Shown: piece after piece, positions 12,006-23,887 of the stretch
Position numbering within the stretch: the first letter of the stretch is position 1
Layout of the letters: every line of letters starts with the position of its first letter
NCBI GenBank assembly: GCA_963920635.1
Contig: OY987302.1
Span: forward strand, 35,625,278 to 35,689,277
From: Pseudeuparius sepicola
Lineage: Eukaryota; Arthropoda; Insecta; Coleoptera; Anthribidae
Direction of reading: 5' to 3'
DNA length: 64,000 bases
Position numbers and translations under genes: made by a program
Notes under the pieces: model-generated
Told to the model about the DNA's origin: nothing
Seen by the model: only the letters and a program-made list of their open reading frames with translations
Database searches by the model: none

Positions 12006-13523
12006 TGTTACACGTCAATGCGTAACGCGATGGTAAGAAAGATAAATCCAAGATAAATCCAAATTACGTACCTCAATTCTTGGTTGGTGAGTATCGAGCG
12101 ACCGCCAGCTAACAGTGGAGACGGGCGTGGGAAATAAAAGATTTTTTAAATAATAGGCGCCATCTAGTTTGTGCGCTCTACACCTCACACAATTTCTGTT
12201 AAGTCCAAACTAGGAAAATGCTTCGTAGGTAAAAGAAAAACGGAATTCAAAAATATCAACAAGATTTACTCAAATGGCACTAAATATTCTCAGTTATAAA
12301 CAATTATTACTAGTCATAACTTTAAAGCTATGCCTTTCAGATTCACCAGCTATATTAATAATTAAAATGGTACGTGCTGTATAATAAAACAGGCTTATAG
12401 TATCATAAACCCCCGAGCGTGTACACGTTCAGTTCACAAAAAAAAAACAATAATAGTCAGGACGTTGCAATAGCTAATCACAACCCCGCAAGAGTTGACA
12501 TGACATACGTAATAAAAAAAACAAGACCTACGCAATAATGAGACCGTAATCTGAAATTGTTGGCCGAAAAAAAAACCCTAAAATAGAAAACCTATTTTAG
12601 TTACACTCATAGGCTAACCTTATAAATTAATTTGTAAATTAAAACCAAAAATGGGGGATTTGAAAAGCAAAAATAAATCTTACCTCGAGATATGAGGGTT
12701 TTTATCGACAAGTGTCCGTGAATAATCGTAAAATTCCGGCACCAAAACCGTTGGAGTAGGTGCTCTATAAAGAAAACACTGTGTAAAAAAACAGCTTCAA
12801 GAATAAAATATTCACAGTTGAACTTACCCAAAATGTAATCTCAGGATGGAATGAGATGTATTAAATAGTGGATCCCTATGTATCAGGTATTTACGGCTGG
12901 TTATGGCAAATATATCCCGCAAAAGGCGGCTAGAAGTCCGTGAACCAACAAGCCAAGTTCCGGCACTTCTGGTACGCACAGCAGGCGAAATACTCCCGGA
13001 AAACAAGCCGCACGAGTTACACAACACTCGGAATCAGTCCTACTGGCGTTTGGAAATATTTTTCCCAAAATTTATGCCGAACCACTGTAATATCGGAACT
13101 TGGAATCTCAACTGGCGACGTAAGACTTGAAAATCCCAAGCCCACAAAAAAATATTAGGGTATAAAAACGATTTTATTCGATAGAGTGGGTCCGAAGGAC
13201 ATCTGTGATTAGTAGCGAGGAAACACAGCGAGGGTACTAAGCGCGAAGCACAAACACATAGTAGCCTCAGCCGCTGCTCAATAGGTGGCGATGCAGTTGC
13301 CTTAGGAAATGGCCAATTAGAGATTACATCAAAAACATACTTAGGAAGTGGATAAAAATTAAGCAGTTTGGAGGGAATTAAAATAGAAGAATATCAGGAA
13401 ATACTCGTGAAACTCCAGGGCGACTACATGCGTAGATAAATAATTATTGTTTTTATTAGGTATTTCCTAGTCACCCCAGTGAGTTCACCAAATAACCAAC
13501 TAAAACCAAATTTGGTTGTAACA
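12006..13523 (-). repeat. Gypsy 3' LTR (1,518 bp)
   Basis: It is bounded by TGTTACA and TGTAACA, a perfect 7-bp inverted repeat with TG..CA ends. The first ~100 bp match 26085-26157, and 12541-12604 and 12780-12870 match 26621-26772. Short open frames inside it are chance frames. Confidence 0.85.
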
Positions 13524-13534
13524 AATCCCCCCTT
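13524..13534 (-). other. Polypurine tract of gypsy element
   Basis: On the minus strand a purine run with six G directly precedes the LTR's TGTTACA. This is the expected plus-strand primer site and confirms minus-strand polarity. Confidence 0.75.
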
Positions 13535-13560
13535 ACTTCAAGATGATTAGTCGGTTACGA

Positions 13561-14496
13561 CTAATCAATGTCAGAAGGGCCTGATTTCAGGTCCTTCACA
13601 TGCCAAGTGCCCTTCGATCTTCCTAAGCTGTCCTCCAGCTCATAAGTCCAAGGAGATATTCTCTTCCTTACCAGAAAAGGTCCCGGATATCTTGGTGCCA
13701 GCTTACTGGTGAAGTGCTTTGACACATCTGACAAGACGTAATTCTTGCGCCAAACCACCTGTTTCGGATCATACTCTCCATATCTCTTCCTTAAATTGTA
13801 AGTGTTTACACTTCTTGCCGCAGCAACTTCCAACCTTTTCTTGACATCCTGATAGACTTCTTTAAAGATCTTATTCCTACTACTATCCATGAAATCAATA
13901 TCCTCAGCATCCTCATTCTCCTTCTTCTTAATATCACCATACTCCGTCCCTGATAATATCATACTCCTTGCGAAGTTTACAAAAAACGGAGACAAATGCA
14001 TGGTTTCAAGGGCACAAGCCAACAAATGAAGCTTTTCGTCCCATTTTCTATGGTTATCGTTAACATACATGGCTAACATTGTTTTAATTGTCCTATTGAC
14101 CCTCTCGGTGGGATTCGCACGTGGATGGTAAGCAGCATTAAATTTAACCGAACACTGGTATCTATCCAGTAGATTTCTAAACGCAGTGCTCCTGAATTGA
14201 GGCCCATTGTCGCACAAAACAACACGAGGTACGCCAAATATCAAAAATACCTCCTGCTGAACCCTACGAACAACGGTCTCAGTGGAAGATTTTCTCAACG
14301 CAAACACCAACGAGAATTTACTTAAGTAATCAGTTACTACCAGAATGAATGAATTTCCCTTTGTGGAAGTGGGAAGTGGTCCCATAAGGTCCATGGAAAT
14401 GGTCTCCCAAGGTCTGTCGGGTTTTGGATGGCTGACTAACATATCCTTTTGGCCGCACTGGTCGGCTTTATGTGCTGCACAAACCGAACAACGACG
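13561..14496 (-). pseudogene. Gypsy integrase catalytic and C-terminal domains
   Basis: Zinc-domain end 'RRCSVCAAHKADQ' is followed by the DDE core: 'ISMDLMGPLP' (first Asp), 'VVLCDNGPQF' (second Asp) and 'NPTERVNRTIKT' (Glu). A 'GPF'-type C-terminal module ('LAPRYPGPFLV') and a stop at 13561 follow. All catalytic residues are present. The gene is interrupted at 14496/20413 by the BEL insertion: the missing N-terminal 'HMGIYKTYSRLTDRYFWP' half lies at 20413-20500. The reading frame beyond 14502 is BEL LTR and not gypsy. Confidence 0.9.
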
Positions 14497-14501
14497 AATA
14501 T

Positions 14502-14661
14502 TGTTAATGATAGAATTAAACACATTGTATAAAAATAATTGTTTTAGAAGTTGTCAATTTTATATAAATAAAACAGTCATAAAAAGAAGGAATTTATTTT
14601 AAAATAGTCAGACGAGACTAAATAATTTGCCAGTCAGGCTATAGCCAGTCAGGCTAAAACA
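14502..14661 (+). repeat. BEL #1 5' LTR (160 bp)
   Basis: It runs from TGTTAATGATAG to GGCTAAAACA. The matching copy is at 20252-20407. Unusually short for a BEL LTR. Confidence 0.9.
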
Positions 14662-14679
14662 TTGGTGACCCCGAAGTTA
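14662..14679 (+). other. BEL #1 primer-binding site
   Basis: TTGGTGACCCCGAAG starts immediately after the LTR end, the expected place and form for a tRNA primer site. The tRNA identity was not determined. Confidence 0.75.
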
Positions 14680-14732
14680 AGGAAAAACACGGCCTGTCTA
14701 GAGGAGACTTAATCAATTTTTATCGTTACACC

Positions 14733-16039
14733 ATGAATTCCGACAAGAATGGTAATGAAGAAAGCAAAAGGAAAGCTAAAGGTACAAGAGATTTAGACGA
14801 AAATTTCATATGGCCTGCAAATTTTGGAATTCAGAAGAAAGTTCTTGGTAAAAGTAAATCGCTGTCAGGAAACTCAAAAATTTTACCTGAAGATAATGAT
14901 TATTGTTTACCTATACCTGAGCAATCAAAGAATCAAATGCCAAATTCCAGTCATGTTGATGTTCAGAAAAAGAATAGTATTGTCACTAAAGACTATTCAA
15001 GGTATTCCAAGTATACTGTTTCGTTTAAGATGAAGGAAAAGCAGTTGGAAATAGAGACATCAAAAACAGAAGAAGAAATATTGAAAAAGAGGCTAAATAG
15101 ATTAAAGTTACAAAGAGAAATGGAAAAATTACAATCTGAGGCAGCAAGTTGCAGACAAGCAAATCAAACCAGTCCTCGAAGGAGCGTAAATAATTACGAA
15201 CAAAATTGCGAAGATATTATGGAGTTGAGTCTATCAGAACAAGATACTGTTACAAAGGTTTCAGAATGGATTGATCAGGCGCCGAAAGATACACATTCTT
15301 TAGATATGCAGATGTTATGTCAAACGATCGCAGATGCAGTGAAAACAGTGGCAAGTCCAAGTCCTCGTAATAATGAAAAATTCACTGCTAGACAAGTAGT
15401 GGAGAAAGACTTCATGTTTTTTGACGGGAATCCCGAAGATTGGCCCATGTTTCTCTCACAGTTCAACAGAATTAGTAAGCTTTGTGATTACACTGAGGAA
15501 GAAAAAATAATTAAGTTGCAAAAATGTCTAAAAGTTGAAGCTAGACAAGCAGTCACAGGTATGATGATATCTCCAAACAATGTTGATCTTATTTTGAAGA
15601 CATTACGAATGCGATTTGGAAGACCAGATCAAATAATAGAAAACTTATTCAAAAAATTAAATTATTTCCACAAATAAAGGAACATTATATGCACACATTA
15701 ATTCGGTTTGCCAATCATGTCAACAGTTTAGTTGCTACAATCAAATCTCTCGGCTGTGCTGACCATCTTAGAAATCCTCAAGTTTTGAAAGATTTAGTAC
15801 AAAAGTTACCAGATTTAATGAAGCTACGGTGGGGAGAGGAAATAATGAAAAATAATGGAAGAGCGCATTTGGAAGATTTTTTTCTGTGCCTTAGTAATAT
15901 TGCAGAAGCAGCTTGTTACATTTCATCGCCAAAGACAGACTTTAAAGAAATTAAAAATAGAAGAACCATGTATACAAGTTACCGAGAAACGTCAATGTTG
16001 ACCTATACGTCTGAGCAAAAATATGATTGTTCTTACTGA
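14733..16039 (+). pseudogene. BEL #1 gag (frameshifted)
   Basis: A frame from ATG 14733 gives 314 aa with a Lys/Glu-rich coiled-coil stretch (residues ~100-150), then the DUF1759-type Gag domain with 'FFDGNPEDWPMFLSQF'. A stop at 15675 is followed by continuation in another frame (15689-16039, 'LVQKLPDLMKLRWGEE'). Known role: structural capsid protein. The ATG sits 31 bp after the leader's AT-rich start and is the first in frame. Confidence 0.85.
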
Positions 16040-16066
16040 AAGATTTAATAAAATAAGAGTAAGAAG

Positions 16067-16654
16067 ATGCGCCAAGATACTACAGATGAGCGCTGGAAAG
16101 TAGTAATCGATAAAAAATTATGTTGTTCCTGTTTCAAGAACTCACACAGAACATCATTTTGTAAGATCAAGTTTATATGCGGAATTAATGGATGTAAGAA
16201 GTTTCACAACAAGTTTCTTCATAGCGAACTGCAATCTAAAGAAAATCAGTTGCTTCCTGTTTCTCGCGAAGAGGTTAATGTTACCAAGGAAATTACTGAG
16301 GACAAAGACGTAGAGAATGTTTTAGCTTTGGGCAATGGTTCAAAGAATATACTATTAAGACTGGTTAAAGTGAGAATATATATGTCAGAAAGAAGTATAG
16401 AAATTGTAGCTTTATGTGACGAAGGGTCTACGGTTACATTGATAGAGGAGCATTTGGTAGAACTATTGAATATACAAGGCAGACAAGAATCACTGTGTCT
16501 ACAATGGACAAATGACATGACGCGACAACATGAAAACTCAAAAGTAATTAATATTGGTATATCAGGTGTTCATGAATGTGCAAAGAAATATGTGTTGAAA
16601 AACTTAAGAACTATTAAGAATTTATCTTTACTTCTTTACCTCAACAGTTCGTAA
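16067..16654 (+). pseudogene. BEL #1 zinc knuckles and aspartic protease
   Basis: The 195-aa frame begins with Cys/His knuckles in the BEL pattern ('CCSCFKNSHRTSFC', then 'CGINGCKKFHNKFLH'). The protease follows with 'ALCDEGSTVTLIEEHL' at residues ~125-140, where D-E-G is the usual Pao/BEL variant of D-S/T-G. It follows gag after a frame break at about 16040 and runs into RT with another break near 16654. Confidence 0.85.
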
Positions 16655-16668
16655 ACAGAGAAGACTGG

Positions 16669-17839
16669 TTGAAGTACAGCATGTTGAAAGATATTCCGTT
16701 TGAAGAAATATCAGAACGTCCAATGATACTTATTGGTCAGGACAATATAAAACTTACTGTTGCTAGAAAGGTATATGAAGAACCACATCAAGATGTTATG
16801 GGAACAAAAACGTTGCTGGGTTGGATATTTCATGGAAAATGTGATAATAAACAAGAAAATGTCTTTTATTTTCATATTTGTGAGAAAGAAAAACAGGAAA
16901 ATTTCGAAGAGCTTCATAACTTAGTGAAAAAGTCATTTGCGATTGATGCTTTAGGAATTAATTTAGAAAACACAAGAATAACTCAGGAAAATCGTTTAGC
17001 TGTTAAAATTATGGAAAATACTGCAAAATATATTGGAAACAGATATGAAATTGGACTACCATGGAAGGAAGAAAATATGATATTACCTGAAAGTAAGACA
17101 GTTGCTCTACAGAGATTAATATGTGTAGAAAGAAAAATGAAACAAGATAAAGAACTACATCAAAAATATTGTGATACAATAATGAATTATGTAATGAAAG
17201 GATATGCACGAAAGCTATCAGAAGAAGAAGCTCAAGAGGAAGGTCAATTATGTTGGTATTTACCACACTTTCCGGTTTACAATCCTAAAAAGCCAAAGAA
17301 GTTTCGTCTGGTGTTTTATGCTGCATCAAAATCACATGGATATTGTTTAAATGATTTTTTGCTAACTGGGCCAGATTTTTTACAATCTTTAATTGATATT
17401 TTGATACTTTTCAGACAAAGGAAGATTGCTTTCTGTGCCGATGTACGTGAAATGTTTCATCAAATTCGTGTAAGAGCAGAAGATCAATCAAGTCAGCGAT
17501 TTCTATGGAGGGAAGGAGATAGCAAAAAGAATTATGAGACATGTAATGCAAGTAATAATTTTTGGAGCCACTTGTTCTCCGGCTATTTCTCAATTTATAA
17601 AAAATTTAAATGCGAATAAACATTGTGAGGATCCAGAAATTTTGAAAGCAATCACTAAGAAACATTCTATGGATGATTATCTCGACTCTACAGATTCTGA
17701 AGAAGAAGCGTTAAAGAAAATAACAGAAGTTCGAAAGATTCAAAAAGAAGGAGGTTTTGAACTAGTCGGATGGGTATCTAATTCAAACAATATTATGAAG
17801 AATCTAACAGAAAATGAAAATTTTTATAGACATGAATAA
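16669..17839 (+). pseudogene. BEL #1 reverse transcriptase (frameshifted)
   Basis: The 16669-17619 frame has 'LLGWIFHGKC', 'FRLVFYAASKSHGYCLNDFL' and 'FCADVREMFHQIRV' (RT motif A). The reading shifts near 17540 to 17534-17839, which carries 'FGATCSPAISQFI' and 'MDDYLDSTDSEE', the YxDD box with Met for Tyr. Known role: cDNA synthesis. At least two frame breaks inactivate it as a single polyprotein. Confidence 0.85.
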
Positions 17840-18671
17840 GGATGGAAATGTTCAAAGAGTACTTGGTCTTTTCTGGAATTCACAGACAGATTCTTTCTGT
17901 TTCAGATTAAAAACAGAAGAAATGGACAAGACTACAAAAGTAAAGCCTACAAAAAGACAAGTGTTGAAATTGGTGATGTCTATATTTGATCCCTTGGGTT
18001 TTGTGGTAAATTTAACTGTTAGAGGAAGAATATTGATAAAAGATATATGGAAAAGTGGGATAGACTGGGATGATCAAATTGATGACAAACTGTTTAAATA
18101 TTGGAAATTATGGATAGAAGATTTAAAATTTCTGACTACACTAAAAATTCCAAGATGCTATTGCTTAAACGTAATAAATGCAAAAGAAATACAGCTTCAT
18201 ATGTTTTCTGATGCCAGTAAGCAAGCATTTTCATGTGCAATATACTTGAGAGCAGTATTTGAAAATTATGTTGAAATATCACTTATTATTGCAAAAGCGA
18301 GAGTTGCTCCTATCAAGCTAGTTGCAATTCCTCGCTTGGAATTACAGGCAGCGTTAATGGGTAGTAGTAGACTCATAAGTTCAATAAATTCAGTACTAGA
18401 ATTACCAATAAGAAGAAAATATATGTGGACAGACTCAACCACAGTACTACACTGGATACAAAGTGATGCATATAAATTGAGACAGTTTGAAGCTCATAGA
18501 GTAGGAGAAATTTTAGATTTGACAGAATCTTCTGAATGGTTTTGGGTACCAACTCGAGCAAATGTAGCGGACCTCGCAACTAGAACACAGAAGGCAGTAC
18601 ATCTAATGATTTTAAACTTTGGATTTATGGTCCAGAATTTTTATATGGTATGGATGAAGACTCCTGGTTGA
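17814..18671 (+). pseudogene. BEL #1 RNase H region
   Basis: The 285-aa frame holds the RT-connection ('SIFDPLGFVVNLTVRGRILI') and RNase H. The acidic centres are visible in 'HMFSDASKQAFSCAIYL' (first Asp), 'PRLELQAALMGSRL'-like text (Glu) and 'MWTDSTTVLHWIQ' (Asp). The domain end 'WVPTRANVADLATR' is also clear. It overlaps the preceding RT frame by 26 bp in a different frame. Confidence 0.85.
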
Positions 18672-20223
18672 GTAATAAAAAGGAACGTTCAGATTCAGAA
18701 AACGTAGAAAAAGAAGAGGCATACAGAAACTTTCAGTTAATAATTTTAAAAAAGAGAAACATTATCTTCCAGATATACAAAGATTTTCGAAGTGGCTTTG
18801 TTTAATGGGCGTTACAGCAATAGTATTAAAATTCATAAAAATATTAGTTGCAAAAATAAAAAACTCCAATATTTCAAAGGACATCACTGTAGATGATTTA
18901 AAAGAAGCTGAACATGAATGGATCAAAAAATGCCAAGAAGAGAATTTTGCAGAAGAGATAGAATGTTTGAAGAAAAACAAAGAGATAAAGTCACAAAGTA
19001 GATTACAATGTCTCACGCCCATTTTAGATGAATATGATATATTGAGACTTGGTGGTAGGCTTGACCTTGCTCCTGAAGATGTAAGTGTTTGTAGAAGACC
19101 TATAATTTTACCAGCAAAACATAAGTACACCAGGTTACTTATTCAAAGATATCATGAAAAACTTGCACATCAATTTTTTGAGACGACAATTAATGAAATA
19201 AGACAAAAATATTGGATAATAAATATCAGATCTGAATTAAAAACAATATATGCTCAGTGTCAACGGTGTAGAGTAAAGAAGGCAAAACCAAGAGCACCTT
19301 TAATGGGACAATTACCTATTTTCCGACTAATACCGAATGTAAGACCATTCACCTTTAGTGGTATAGATTATTTTGGGCCACTCCATGTCACAGTTGGACG
19401 TCATTCTGAAAAAAGGTGGGGTGTCATTTTTACTTGTTTGACAGTTCGTGCCATTCATTTGGAAATAGCATTCTTTAAATACAGATTCTGCTATTATGGC
19501 TCTCAACAGGATGATGAGTAGAAGAGGAAAGCCTCAGGAAATGGCACAAATTTTCGAGGTGCATCTGAAGAGTTAAAGAAGGTCTTAAAGGAAATAGATC
19601 ACGAAAGATTGCAAGAAGGTTTGCGAAGAGAAGGAATAAATTGGAAATTTATTCCTCCAGGAGCTCCATTTATGGGAGGAACTTGGGAGCGTCTTATAAG
19701 GTCTGTAAAAAGTACATTTACCGTTCATCTTAAGCATCAGAAGTTGAAAGATGAAATATTATTAACTTTGTTTGCTGAAGTAGAAAATATTGTCAACTCA
19801 ATGCCTATAACAAAAATTTCTACTGACCCAAATGAAATGGAAGCCCTCACACCAAATCATTTTTTATTAGGATATGCAAATTATGATCTAGATGTTGAGA
19901 AATGTAATAAAATCAACTTAAAAAGACAGTGGGTAAAAATACAAGAGTTAAAGAGTATATTTTGGAAGAGATAGACAAAAGAATATTTACCGACATTGAC
20001 AAAAAGTACTAAAGATGGCAGTCAATTAAAAAAAAGATGATTAGTGGTAATTGTTGAAGAAAATGTACCTAGAAAACATTGGAAACTTGGAAGAATAATT
20101 ACAGTTATCCCGGGATGTGATGGACGTATCAGAGTTGTTGATGTAAAGACTGAAAAGGGAGTTTGTCGGCGACCAGTATCAAAATTATGTAGGATCGACA
20201 TGGAAATGGAACATGATGAATAA
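18672..20223 (+). pseudogene. BEL #1 integrase and C-terminal domain
   Basis: Frame 18805-19521 has the zinc-binding region ('HEKLAHQFFETTINEIRQKYWI', in part, and 'CQRCRVKKAKP') and the catalytic core start 'FSGIDYFGPLHV' with the first Asp. After a break, 19609-19974 has 'GGTWERLIRSVKS' with the Glu. The last module (20040-20223, another frame) shows 'KHWKLGRIITVIPGCDGR' and ends at the stop near 20223, 29 bp before the 3' LTR. Confidence 0.85.
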
Positions 20224-20251
20224 TAATTATTGTCAAACGAAGGGGGGAATT

Positions 20252-20407
20252 CGTTAATGATAGAATTAAACACATTGTATAAAAATAATTGTTTTAGAAG
20301 TTGTCAATTTTATATAAATAAAACAGTCATAAAAAGAAGGAATTTATTTTAAAATAGTCGAGACTAAATAATTTGCCAGTCAAGCTATAGCCAGTCAGGC
20401 TAAAACA
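20252..20407 (+). repeat. BEL #1 3' LTR (156 bp) with preceding PPT
   Basis: It matches 14502-14661, with the first base mutated (CGTTAATG instead of TGTTAATG) and a 4-bp deletion. A purine tract with six G (20240-20249) directly precedes it. Confidence 0.9.
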
Positions 20408-20412
20408 AATAT

Positions 20413-21411
20413 AATGGGTAACATTACTACGTAACTTGGGCCAGAAATAACGGTCAGTTAAGCGAGAATAAGTCTTATAGATTCCCATATGACCGGAAGT
20501 TGGAGCATCATGTGCCGCTTTGATAAGCTCCGAACGGCGCTCTCTAGGAACAACCAGTTTCCAGGAATAATCTGAGGGAGAAAGACCAGGATAATCCGTT
20601 TTGACGAACTTGTACAATTTACCATAGTCAGACATACGCCAGTTACTGAATTTCAGTGGAGAAGACTTCACTCTATTTACTATTTTGGAATACCACTTAT
20701 CGGTCGGATCAGGGGTACCAACGGCTAAATCACCTATTCCTACAAAATCCAAGATAGGCACGGAACGACTGAGCATGTCTTTGCCCTTTCGGTGTTCCAC
20801 AGTGAAACTGTATTGTTGGAGGCGCAATGCCCATCTGGCTAATCTGCCACTAGGATCCTTCAAACTATGAAGCCACTTCAAGCTATAATGATCTGTAACT
20901 ACAGTAAATTGGACTCCTTCAATATATGGGTGAAGCTTCTCAATAGCCCACAGAACTCCCAAGCACTCCCTCTCTGTAGTTGAGTAGTTACGCTCTTGGC
21001 GACTTAGCAAACGGCTCAAATAACACACCACCTTGTCACCATCAGGATGTGGCTGAGAGAGCACAGCTCCTATGCCGTATCCTGATGCATCGGTGCTAAT
21101 CACGAAAGGCAAATTATTATAATCAGGACAACACAAAATAGTAGACACTACTACCAAAGCTTCCTTAACAGCGAGAAAAGCCTGATCAGAATCCTTCGTC
21201 CAGGAAAACTTCTTGTTCTTCTTAAGCGGGGCAGTATCGGAGAGGTCACACTTGAGAAGTCCGGGATAAATCTTCGGTACCAAGAAAATGTACCCAACAC
21301 TCGTCTAACTTCACGAATATTAGTGGGAGTGGGCAAATCCAACATTGCCTTGACCTTATCTGGGTCTACCCTTAAACCACGACTATCTACGATGTAGCCC
21401 AGATATTTCAT
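20413..21411 (-). pseudogene. Gypsy RNase H and integrase N-terminal part
   Basis: Frames 21151-21411 and 20327-21283 (gypsy sequence ends at 20413) give the RT connection ('MKYLGYIVDSRGLRVDPDKV'), RNase H with 'VISTDASGYGIGAVLSQ', 'TTERECLGVLWAIEKL' and 'VTDHYSLKWL', and the integrase zinc domain ('HDAPTSGHMGIYKTYSRL'). The rest of integrase resumes at 14496 across the BEL insertion. One frameshift lies near 21280. Confidence 0.88.
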
Positions 21412-21513
21412 TTCCCTACGACAAAATTGGCACTTAGCCCAACCAACTGTCAGATTGGCTGACTTAAGGCGATGAAAAACTTCATCTAGAACTTCAACAT
21501 GGTGCTCGAATGT

Positions 21514-22070
21514 CTAAGTGACTATAACTATGCCATCTAGGTAAACAAATACGTGTGGCTCCAGATCTGCACCAAGAACATTGTCAATGAGTCTCTGCCA
21601 TGTGGCAGGAGAGTTGGTAAGACCAAATGGCATTCGTCTGAACTGAAACAACCCTCGATTGGGAACAGCAAAAGCCGTATACGGCCGCGACGATTCTGAC
21701 ACAGGCCCTTGGAAAAAGGCACTTTTCAGATCGAGACTGGACAAATACCTAGCGTCCTTGAGTTTGTCCAGGGTATCTGCAACCATAGGAAGTGGATAGC
21801 TATCTCTTTCGGTCACTGCATTAAGTTTGCGATAATCAACGCAAAATCGGTACTATCCGTCTTTCTTACGCACCATCACCACCGGGGACGCCCACGGGCT
21901 CTTGCTAGTTCAACAATACCTTCTTTAAGCATAGTTTCAAGCTCTTTATCGATATGCGGCTGGAGGATTGGCGATACTCTATAATATCGTTGCTTGATTG
22001 GAGGTGATGACATGTTCAGCCTTATCTGTACAACCCAAAGACGTTCCAAAAGAATCCTTAGTCTTAGCAA
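21514..22070 (-). pseudogene. Gypsy reverse transcriptase, catalytic box mutated
   Basis: Frame 21876-22070 gives the RT entry ('IDKELETMLKEGIVELA'). Frame 21514-21816 gives 'YPLPMVADTLDKLKDARYLS', 'SLDLKSAFFQ' (motif A Asp present) and 'FRRMPFGLTNSPATWQRL'. The terminal box reads 'FVYLDGIVIV', so one of the two catalytic Asp residues of YLDD is Gly. A frameshift lies near 21850 and a stop after the box. The enzyme cannot be active as read. Confidence 0.88.
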
Positions 22071-22632
22071 TAAACTCGTCTAGGATTCGCTGCTGCTCGG
22101 GCAATAACACAGAAACATTTGCCTCAACCTCAAGACTACCGACGTGAACATGTGAACCATCACAAAAATGCCACTCTTTATGTTTCAAACAAGGAACTAT
22201 ACCCATTAGCCTCCAAAAATCTGCTCCAATAATAAGTAAGTGAGGTAACTCTGGAATGACCAGTAGGTCCATTACCTTAACACGATCACGAAGCTGTATA
22301 AACAAACTTACACTACCTACGGCGGTACAACGCTGTCCGTTAGCTAGAACACCAGAAGTTTTCCTGGATACATCCAAGGAAAAGCCAAGACGACTAATTG
22401 TATCCCAACCCAAACGACCAAGGATAATACGAGACGCATCCGAATCGAGGAGACCCAAAAATGGAATACCAAGGATACTTACTTTCAAATAAACCCTTTC
22501 TTTGTCGTTCTCAGCCTGTTTGAGAATAAAATCCAAAACAGGACGTACATTAGCCGAATAATGGTCGGTCGCAGCACAGCCAGCTCGGCCATCTAGGTGT
22601 GCCGCTGTCCGTTTCCCGAACATTATGGGCAA
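22071..22632 (-). pseudogene. Gypsy retropepsin region, active site altered
   Basis: The 217-aa frame 21979-22632 has 'IPFLGLLDSDASRIILG', where the retropepsin triad D-S/T-G reads D-S-D, followed by the flap and the 'LLIIGADFWRLMGI' core. It is the protease between gag and RT. The mutation of the invariant Gly argues against activity. Confidence 0.8.
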
Positions 22633-23484
22633 GTTCTCACAGTGAACCCATCTTTCTTGTATCTAAAATATCGCTTGGTGGTGACTACGGCACATCCGAT
22701 TGCACGATGCCCAGGATTTCCACATTTATAGCAGATCACTTCTTGACTACCACTCATACCTGGTTGCGCTTGGCGGCTGGATGACGGGCTAGACGAGGAC
22801 GTTGGAGACAATTTGGTGGCATCGATTTGCTCTTCGAGACTAACGTAGGCCAGATCTGGTTCTAAAGATTGGCCCTTCTTAGGAGGGGGAGCGTATTCAC
22901 TGGACTGCAATCTTTGCTCAATTCTCTTACACAAACTACGTAGCTGAGAAATTGATGAAATTTCTACAACTCCTAGCTGGTTCCTGTATATTGGAGTAGT
23001 ACACTGGCTGATATTCTTCCTTAAAAAGGCGTACCAGCAAATCCCACGAAGATACCTCCGTTCGACAATCCCTGTAAAATTCGTACGCTCTGCCTTCAAA
23101 TAAATCAATCCCGGAGTCCAGAAGTATGTCCTTAGTGACATTACGAGCCACTCTCATTTCTTCAACTCTCTCAAAAAAGGCAGTGACTGACAGTCCCCTC
23201 TTATCTCCATAGAACTTCAGATTCCACTTATGCGGGAGAATAGGCTTGATAGTTTGAGGTGAATGAGGATGTTCCACAAATGAAGAACTTGACAACGGTT
23301 GAGTAGGGGCAACAACACCTTCGAGGATGCTCAGATTTAGTGGCATTTGCTCAACAGGCCTAGATTGTTCTCGTTGATTTTTGTCAAACACATTAGACTT
23401 GTAAGTCAGCCTAACTACAAAAGTTAAAGCCAAAGCTAAAAGCTCTGAACGCACCCTCTTTTCTTCTTCAACTTTGCTCGCCAT
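22623..23484 (-). pseudogene. Gypsy gag, capsid and zinc knuckle
   Basis: Overlapping frames 22936-23484 and 22623-23141 give a Gag capsid segment ('KWNLKFYGDKRGLSVTAFFE') and a CCHC knuckle ('CYKCGNPGHRAIGC') near the C-terminus. A frameshift lies near 23000. Known role: particle assembly and RNA binding. Confidence 0.82.
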
Positions 23485-23498
23485 GTTGTCTATTCTAC

Positions 23499-23720
23499 CT
23501 AAAACACACTTTTACTGCTATTGGAAAATCTTTCCAACAAAACTTTGACTTCCTCAAGTTTTGCCTTAACAGCTGTAGCATCTTCCCTGAATGTGTAATG
23601 AAGACTCTCCCCTTTCCTTTCCATCTGCCTAGCCAATGTCAAACGGGATCGCATTTCTTCAACACCTCCAAGTCCTATTCCCCGTACATTGAGTTCGTAA
23701 ATCAACTCTTCTTTGTCCAT
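23499..23720 (-). pseudogene. Gypsy gag N-terminus
   Basis: The 73-aa frame starts at ATG 23718-23720 ('MDKEELIYELNVRGI..GGVEEMRSRL', a SAP-like helix pair common at insect gypsy Gag starts) and ends at a stop at 23499, 15 bp before the next gag frame. The first ATG after the leader, so the likely gag start. Confidence 0.7.
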
Positions 23721-23887
23721 TCAACAAATATCCATTCGCCGAGCCATGACGACCACGGTATGTAGCACGTTATATACGAAACTATACACTATATTCTTTG
23801 TATTAGCCCAATTTTATTTGATTTCTTTTCTTATCAAAATTTCGCAATAGAAGTTTCTAACCACCTGTCAAATTCAGTCACCACATA

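Larger units (their letters stand above)
14502..20407 (+). mobile_element. BEL/Pao retrotransposon #1, nested in gypsy integrase
   Basis: A 5.9-kb plus-strand element with short LTRs, a PBS starting at 14662, gag, Asp protease, RT, RNase H and integrase. It is flanked by the 5-bp target duplication AATAT (14497-14501 and 20408-20412), the usual BEL length. The two LTRs differ by a 4-bp indel and a few bases, so insertion is fairly recent. The internal coding region nevertheless has several frame breaks, which suggests it moved in trans or decayed quickly. Confidence 0.92.
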
